A stretch of 44,420 nucleotides of DNA from an uncultured delta proteobacterium (GTDB lineage: Bacteria > Bdellovibrionota_C > UBA2361 > CAIXSY01). The notes under the pieces were generated by a model that saw only the letters and a list, made by a program, of their open reading frames with translations, had not been told where the DNA came from and did not search any database. Both the position numbers and the translations under genes were made by a program. The DNA is taken from contig CAIXSY010000133.1 in assembly GCA_903922175.1 (NCBI GenBank), positions 1 to 44,420 on the forward strand. The letters are read 5' to 3'. Below are positions 40,412 through 44,420 of the stretch, one piece after another (position 1 is the first letter of the stretch; each line of letters begins with the position of its first letter).

Positions 40412-41388
40412 GGGGTGCGGAAATACGAGAATTTCGTAGCAATAAAGATGAGCCGATAAAAACACTTTTTGAATCAAATAAGGTAGCAGTGGTGAAGGAT
40501 CAAGCAGAGACGCTAAGGAAAGCCAAGCAATATCAAAGGCCTACAAATTTAGCTGAAAAGGCACGCATGAATGGGATTGCACGCGTCATCAGTGTTACAA
40601 GTGGCAAGGGAGGGGTGGGAAAGACCACGATGACGGTCAATCTGGCTGTCTGCCTAGCCCGAGCCGGGAAGAGCGTGCTGCTCTTAGACGCCGACCTGGG
40701 GCTCGCCAACGTCGACGTGATGCTCGGTCTAGCTCCGCATCACACCCTTAATGACGTTCTCGAAGGACGCAAAAATCTGGGGGAGATCCTCGTTAGCGGT
40801 CCCGAAGGGATCTCCATTATTCCAGCCGCTAGTGGCGTAGAAGAAATGGGAAGCTTGGATACTGCCAAGCGCATGATTTTAATGCAGGAAATAGAGGAAA
40901 TTGCCCATAAATTCGATTATTTGCTGATTGATACCTCTGCGGGAATCGGTGCTGATGTTCTTTATTTCAATAGCGCCTCCTCGGAGATTGTGGTGGTGAT
41001 CAACGACGAGCCCACCTCGCTTACCGATGCCTATGCGCTCATAAAAGTCTTAAGTCAGAACTATGGAGAGAAGTCATTCTCGGTGCTGGTTAACGAAGTG
41101 GCAGATGCCAAGACTGCAATAACTGCGTTTAACAGGCTAAATTCGGCTGTAGAACGATTCTTGCATGTAGAGTTACGCAATCTCGGGTTTATTCCCCAGG
41201 ATAGTGCGGCCGCTGAAGCCGTAAGGAACCAAAAGGCGCTGGTGGAGATTTATCCAAGTAGTCCAGCGGCGCTGGCTTTTGCGGCATTGGCACGCAAGTT
41301 GGATGCAGAGTTCTATGATTTGCGGGTGAAGGGTGGAATGCAGTTCTTCTTTAAACAGTTGTTGGAGCTAAGCGCCCATGGCAACTAG
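40384..41388 (+). CDS. flhG: flagellar number regulator FlhG (FleN), MinD-like ATPase
   Basis: FlhG is a ParA/MinD-type ATPase that restrains flagellar number and stimulates the FlhF GTPase. The 334-residue frame has the FlhF-activating motif DQAETLR at 39-45. The deviant Walker A is in VTSGKGGVGKTTMTVNLAV at 71-89, followed by VLLLDADLGLANVDVMLGLA, FDYLLIDTSAGIGADVLYF and VVVINDEPTSLTDAYALIKV. The GTG at 40384 gives an N-terminal extension of 38 residues before DQA. A GTG at 40489, preceded by AAGG, would give the usual short N-terminus and remove the overlap with flhF, and is a serious alternative. Confidence 0.93.
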   Translation: MDAYSDDSLRGAEIREFRSNKDEPIKTLFESNKVAVVKDQAETLRKAKQYQRPTNLAEKARMNGIARVISVTSGKGGVGKTTMTVNLAVCLARAGKSVLLLDADLGLANVDVMLGLAPHHTLNDVLEGRKNLGEILVSGPEGISIIPAASGVEEMGSLDTAKRMILMQEIEEIAHKFDYLLIDTSAGIGADVLYFNSASSEIVVVINDEPTSLTDAYALIKVLSQNYGEKSFSVLVNEVADAKTAITAFNRLNSAVERFLHVELRNLGFIPQDSAAAEAVRNQKALVEIYPSSPAALAFAALARKLDAEFYDLRVKGGMQFFFKQLLELSAHGN

Positions 41389-41638
41389 TGCGAAACAGTC
41401 CAAAGCGGGAGTTGTGCGCAAGGGCAAAAAGAGGAAGCACGTCTTTCTTCGTAAAGTCGGGGCAGGCATCAGTTTGCTTGCTTTGGCGGTTATGCTTGTT
41501 TCGGGTTTTATCGCGGGAATTCCGCTATTAACCACGGCTTTTCGGGGTGCTATTGCAGTCTCCGGAGTGTTGTTGGTAGGGCGAGTACTCCTGAGCGTAC
41601 TTTCAAACTATGAGGATATAGAACGTGGCAAAGCCTAA
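41378..41638 (+). CDS. small membrane protein between flhG and fliA
   Basis: The 86-residue product begins with a very basic stretch (KQSKAGVVRKGKKRKHVFLR) and has two hydrophobic segments (VGAGISLLALAVMLVSGFIA and LTTAFRGAIAVSGVLLVGRV), then ends YEDIERGKA. It overlaps flhG by 11 bp and fliA by 14 bp, so it is translated from the same message and is very likely a real gene. A small membrane gene in this slot is known in related flagellar clusters but has no assigned function here. Confidence 0.75.
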   Translation: MATSAKQSKAGVVRKGKKRKHVFLRKVGAGISLLALAVMLVSGFIAGIPLLTTAFRGAIAVSGVLLVGRVLLSVLSNYEDIERGKA

Positions 41639-42374
41639 GCGTTCAGCCGTAGATGCCTATCGAAGTATCGATGAGCACGAGAAAGAAGATCTCATCAAGA
41701 GTTATCTGCCCTTGGTGAAGAAGGTCGTGCATCGACTCTCCGGGAGATTACCCAAAGATATCGACCTCAAGGAGATGCTCAACTCAGGCATCATTGGGCT
41801 CGTCGATGCACTCGAAAAGTATGATCCCAAACACGAGACCAACTTTTCAACCTATGCACAATTTCGCATACGTGGTGCAATTTTGGACAGTTTCCGGTCA
41901 CAGGACTGGCTGCCGCGTTCCTTGCGGTTCAAAGGCCATAAAATAGAACAGGCCTATCAAAGAATCGAACAAAAGCTTGGTCGTCCAGCGACAGACGAGG
42001 AGGTAGCCTTAGAGATTGGCATCGACGTTGACGAGCTGCAGAAACTCCTCGGCGAGGTGGGCAGCATCGTTATGCTTAGCTTTGAAGAGCTCGGCTTCGG
42101 TCATGGGGAGGAGCGCTTTCGAGCTGATGAGATGATCGCCAGTAGCAATCAGGATCCTCTGCATAAGCTGCTCAATGGCGAGAAGATCGGTATGATCGCA
42201 CGCGCCCTCGATCGTCTTCCCGAGAAAGAGCGTCTGGTGATCAGCCTCTACTTCTACGAAGAGCTTAATTTGAAAGAGATTGGTGAGATACTGGGCGTGA
42301 CTGAATCGCGCGCCTCTCAGGTTCGTTCACGCGCACTGATTCGCTTGAAGAACTATCTGAAGTGCGCTGTCTAG
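41625..42374 (+). CDS. fliA: flagellar sigma factor FliA (sigma-28)
   Basis: FliA directs RNA polymerase to late flagellar promoters. The 249-residue product has region 2 (YLPLVKKVVHRLSGRLPKDI, GLVDALEKYDPKHETNFSTY, AQFRIRGAILDSFRSQDWLP), region 3 (RFKGHKIEQAYQRIEQKLGR, TDEEVALEIGIDVDELQKLL) and region 4 (LPEKERLVISLYFYEELNLK, EIGEILGVTESRASQVRSRA). GTG 41625 lies inside the end of the small membrane gene, so expression is coupled. No flgM gene is visible in the window. Confidence 0.96.
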   Translation: MAKPKRSAVDAYRSIDEHEKEDLIKSYLPLVKKVVHRLSGRLPKDIDLKEMLNSGIIGLVDALEKYDPKHETNFSTYAQFRIRGAILDSFRSQDWLPRSLRFKGHKIEQAYQRIEQKLGRPATDEEVALEIGIDVDELQKLLGEVGSIVMLSFEELGFGHGEERFRADEMIASSNQDPLHKLLNGEKIGMIARALDRLPEKERLVISLYFYEELNLKEIGEILGVTESRASQVRSRALIRLKNYLKCAV

Positions 42375-42408
42375 GAAGTAGTAGCAGTGCACACCGAGCG
42401 GGGATCGC

Positions 42409-43575
42409 ATGGAGTCCGATGTTGTTAGGAAACCTCAGCACATTCTCATATTTGATGAGAGTGAGGTTGACCTGCAGGCCACGGACGAGCTTCTGACGAG
42501 CAGCTTTCCTGAGGCCATGGTAACCGCAGTTGGTGATCTGGCTGAATATCGTCAAGAGATTTCCGGCAAGGATTACGATCTTGTCGTGCTTAACCATGAT
42601 CTCTCCCAGGAGAACCCACGCAAACTAATCAACGAACTGAGACTCAAAGATTTTGAGCCCGCCGTGCTCGTCGTCTCCCGTTCGACAAGCCCCCAAGCCG
42701 TAGCCGAAGCCTACGCTTCGGGTTGTCATAAGTGTATCGTCCAAAATGAAGCCTGGCGCGAGGAGATGGCCCCGGCGATACGCCATCTGCTCCGTATCCG
42801 TCGTCTCGAAGATGAGAACCGTAAGCTCCTATCGAGACTTACGGAGGCCAATATATTACTCGAAGAGAAAAATAAGCGGCTTGATGATTTTAGCGCGACG
42901 CTGGCGCACGACATCCGCGGGCCGTTGGGCGGGATCACGATGAAGCTCGAGTACATCATCGACACACATGAGGGCAAGCTCGACGTAAAATTCGGAGAGA
43001 TGCTTAAGCGCACGCTACAGTCCACGGCGCGTCTAACCTCAGTCGTGCAGGGAATGTATGAATTCGCCCGTCTTGGAGCCAAGGCTGCGCATATGTGCGA
43101 AGTTCCCCTCACCGAGCTTATTAAAGAGGTGGTAAGCGACCTTAGTTTTGACGACAAGCTCGATATTCGCATCGGCTTGGGTGATCTGCCGGCTGTCGTC
43201 TGGGGCAACGCCAACCTGCTGCGCCGTCTCTTTACCAACTTGATCAACAACGCCGTGAAGTACAATAATAAAAATGAGGTTATCATCAACATCGCTGTGC
43301 GTGCAGTCGTCGATAAGAGTATCGCGCGTTTTGCCGAGATCTATGTTGAGGACAACGGACCAGGTATCCCACCCGAAGAGCTCAAAGACATCTTTTCAAT
43401 GTTTACCCGTGGATCGAGCGCAAAGAATGACAAGGAAGGCTTGGGGATTGGGCTAGCCATCGTGCAGCGCATCGCCGAACTTCACTTTGGTAAAGTGACG
43501 GTGGAGTCGGAGGTGGGCAAGGGGACACGCTTTGTGCTTTTGATGCCGATTGAGAAGATTGATTTCATCAATTAG
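42409..43575 (+). CDS. receiver-histidine kinase protein with a degenerate receiver
   Basis: The 388-residue cytosolic product has an N-terminal receiver-like domain (about 10-125). A coiled linker (LEDENRKLLSRLTEANILLE) follows, then a HisKA domain with the H-box FSATLAHDIRGPLGGITMKL (His at about 167), and an ATPase domain with RRLFTNLINNAVKYNNKN, VEDNGPGIPPEELKDIFSMF and GLGIGLAIVQRIAELHFGKV. In the receiver the acidic pocket DE is at 16-17, but the position of the phospho-acceptor Asp is Asn in VVLNHDLSQ (about 62), and the conserved Lys is Gln (IVQNE). The receiver probably signals without normal phosphorylation. It lies 34 bp after fliA, perhaps in the same transcript, suggesting a chemotaxis or flagellar regulatory role. 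Confidence 0.88.
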   Translation: MESDVVRKPQHILIFDESEVDLQATDELLTSSFPEAMVTAVGDLAEYRQEISGKDYDLVVLNHDLSQENPRKLINELRLKDFEPAVLVVSRSTSPQAVAEAYASGCHKCIVQNEAWREEMAPAIRHLLRIRRLEDENRKLLSRLTEANILLEEKNKRLDDFSATLAHDIRGPLGGITMKLEYIIDTHEGKLDVKFGEMLKRTLQSTARLTSVVQGMYEFARLGAKAAHMCEVPLTELIKEVVSDLSFDDKLDIRIGLGDLPAVVWGNANLLRRLFTNLINNAVKYNNKNEVIINIAVRAVVDKSIARFAEIYVEDNGPGIPPEELKDIFSMFTRGSSAKNDKEGLGIGLAIVQRIAELHFGKVTVESEVGKGTRFVLLMPIEKIDFIN

Positions 43576-43597
43576 AGCGGCGCTGGCGCGCCGCTCT
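43574..43597 (+). terminator. GC-rich hairpin at the end of the kinase gene
   Basis: AGAGCGGCGC, loop TGGC, then GCGCCGCTCT forms a perfect 10-bp stem beginning within the stop codon region. No run of T follows (GGTTGCGC), so it may be a weak terminator or a message-stabilising hairpin. Confidence 0.45.
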
Positions 43598-43654
43598 GGT
43601 TGCGCTCGTGAAGGGTGCTGGCCAGGTGCACTTTACTCGCTTCAAGGGTAAATC

Positions 43655-43825
43655 GTAACTACTCGCCCCCTCGTTAAGCTATGCGTATATTCTTAACAAA
43701 ATGACCATTTCTGCAACCGATGACGCTGACGTCCAAGGTCTAACGCCGGACGTCTAACGTCGACGCTTTACGTCCGGCGTAAGACGTTTGACGTCAGCGT
43801 TAGTCGATTAGGGGCGAGCAGTTAC
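43655..43825. mobile_element. MITE-like element, family I, copy 1, with 8-bp target duplication
   Basis: The ends are GTAACTACTCGCCCCCTCG on the left and, inverted, GTAACTGCTCGCCCCTAATC on the right. The element is 171 bp and is flanked by GGTAAATC on both sides (43647-43654 and 43826-43833), an exact 8-bp duplication. The interior is a long dyad (GACGCTGACGTCCAAGG, ACGCCGGACG with CGTCCGGCGT, GACGTCAGCG) with ACG recurring every 6-7 bases. The terminal decamer is the same as in family E, but the sequence after it differs. Confidence 0.8.
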
Positions 43826-43837
43826 GGTAAATCTTTT

Positions 43838-43985
43838 GTAACTGCTCAATAACTCCGGGCGAAAGTGCCTGGATCCTAGTCCTGGTCTTGGTTCTGGTCT
43901 GAAGTCATTGTCGTGTTCCTGGCTGAAATCATTGACCATGTGACAATGACCAGGATTTAGGACCATGACCAGAACCAACACTAAT
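43838..43985. repeat. MITE-like repeat, family E, copy 6 (right end missing)
   Basis: The left terminus GTAACTGCTCAATAACTCCG starts four bases after the right-hand target duplication of the family I element. Its first 60 bases match, inverted, the right side of E copy 4 (GTGCCTGGATCCTAGTCCTG, then GTCTTGGTTCTGG). The complementary arm (CCAGGATTTAGGACCATGAC, CAGAACCAACAC) is present, but no right terminus follows; the structured region starting near 44005 comes instead. Confidence 0.6.
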
Positions 43986-44004
43986 CGCGCCAAGAATAAG
44001 CTCC

Positions 44005-44160
44005 AGGCGAGGGGATGCGCAAGGAGTTGAAACTCGCCGATGTTGTTGAACGGGTGAAAATCCCGTCCGTGTAAACCCTGCTGGCGCACGGTAGTGAAGT
44101 ACCAGTCTGTAGGAGTAATCTTTCTGCTTTTCCCCCAGGGACTGCGCGCGCTGTCCCTGA
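44005..44160 (+). ncRNA. candidate structured RNA, possibly a group II intron domain I fragment
   Basis: This non-coding stretch has a dense series of hairpins on the plus strand: GGCGAG...CTCGCC enclosing AGTTGAAACT, then ACGGGTGAAAATCCCGT, CCGTGTAAACCCTGCTGGCG with CACGG, GGTAGTGAAGTACC, and CAGGGACTGCGCGCGCTGTC with CCTG. The order GGGTGAAAaTCCC, GTAAaCCC, GCTgGC, GGTAGtGAAGtaCCaGTC recalls conserved domain I segments of bacterial group II introns. No reverse transcriptase gene, domain V or clear intron ends are seen in the window. A riboswitch was considered, but no conserved box (for example the B12 box) is convincing. Confidence 0.35.
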
Positions 44161-44304
44161 GAGAAATTGCCTTGGAGTTCGCTTGACCGTCTGGCGGCTA
44201 ATCTCTTTTGCCTAATCCGGAGTATGGCCTGAGGGCCAAGGGCCCATCGTGCCAAGGGTACTCTAAGATCCTACTGAATCGGGTAGGAAGAGAGATGGCA
44301 AATT

Positions 44305-44369
44305 TAGAAACTTCTTGCCCATTTGTTGCACAAAAGCAGTCGAACAAATAAGCGGGCAAGAAGTTTCTA
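44305..44369. repeat. palindromic repeat, family H, copy 2
   Basis: Arms TAGAAACTTCTTGCCC and GGGCAAGAAGTTTCTA enclose a 33-base loop. The element is the reverse complement of the copy at 16417-16481 with only a few loop differences, and the flank CCCCCGG next to one arm is also shared. The sequence from 44377 to 44404 (CCCTTCGACTCACTCCGTTC, then GCTCAGGG) is a common type of bacterial intergenic repeat. Confidence 0.8.
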
Positions 44370-44420
44370 CCCCCGGCCCTTCGACTCACTCCGTTCGCTC
44401 AGGGTTTAACCTGTCATGAG

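Noticed and set aside
42726-43292. 188-codon minus-strand frame opposite the histidine kinase
   Set aside because: Ser/Arg-rich composition typical of antisense reading of a kinase gene; the plus strand is clearly coding.
44041-44110. Cobalamin riboswitch
   Set aside because: The GGTGAAAATCCCG part is suggestive, but the conserved B12 box and the core junction are absent, and no B12-related gene follows in the window.
43838-44124. Possible E copy 6 extending to 44116 with an AATCTTTT/AATCTTTC target duplication
   Set aside because: The bases before the second octamer do not match any E terminus and one base differs, so the match is best taken as chance.
1-44420. CRISPR arrays, tRNA or rRNA genes, integrase or transposase genes
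   Set aside because: I looked for regularly spaced direct repeats, tRNA-like cloverleaf ends, conserved rRNA segments and transposase motifs, and found none I could support; all repeats seen are inverted or dispersed.

Overview
The window looks like a chromosomal segment of a motile Gram-negative bacterium. The flagellar order flhB-flhA-flhF-flhG-(small membrane gene)-fliA, a probable sigma-54 promoter before flhB, an ArgR repressor and a large surface-polysaccharide locus fit a deltaproteobacteria-like or Bdellovibrionota-like lineage. That placement is inference from gene order and style; no rRNA gene or other strong taxonomic marker is present.

Layout. 1-1144: intergenic repeats, argR and its likely operator. 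1145-2428: a TviB-type UDP-N-acetylgalactosamine dehydrogenase. 2501-8953: an accessory zone rich in debris. It holds two intact and two broken stand-alone ATPase genes (AAA module plus a nuclease-like C-terminal module), a decayed toxin-antitoxin-like pair, a hipA fragment, two small secreted-protein genes and several MITE-like repeats. 9032-31650: a polysaccharide locus of about 20 genes. It encodes a membrane nucleotide-sugar dehydratase, a WecA/MraY-type initiating transferase, a Wzx flippase, an O-antigen ligase/polymerase-like protein, seven other glycosyltransferases including one heptosyltransferase-like, four methyltransferases (one FkbM), two radical SAM proteins, a secreted glycoside-hydrolase-like barrel protein and a helical-repeat protein. 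31651-35681: small orphan genes and a peroxiredoxin among repeats. 36038-43575: flagellar export and regulation genes followed by a receiver-histidine kinase with a degenerate receiver. 43576-44420: repeats and a candidate structured RNA.

How the genes work together. The dehydrogenase and the dehydratase would supply modified UDP-sugars. The WecA-like enzyme starts the lipid-linked unit, the glycosyltransferases and methyltransferases build and decorate it, Wzx flips it, and the ligase-like protein polymerises or attaches it. No wza/wzc/wzz-type export or chain-length genes are seen. The genes sit in short minus-strand operons interrupted by lone plus-strand glycosyltransferase genes, which suggests piecemeal assembly.

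Most notable signals. (1) Both intact ATPase genes and the broken one have their own distinct inverted or direct repeats next to the start. (2) Every ATPase 3' end or relic lies next to, or is cut by, a member of one MITE-like family whose ends read GTAACTGCTC; two elements with these ends (3165-3340 and 43655-43825) have exact 8-bp target duplications. (3) The arms of several repeat families have a roughly 6-nt internal rhythm. (4) Repeats supply the C-terminal codons of at least two reading frames.
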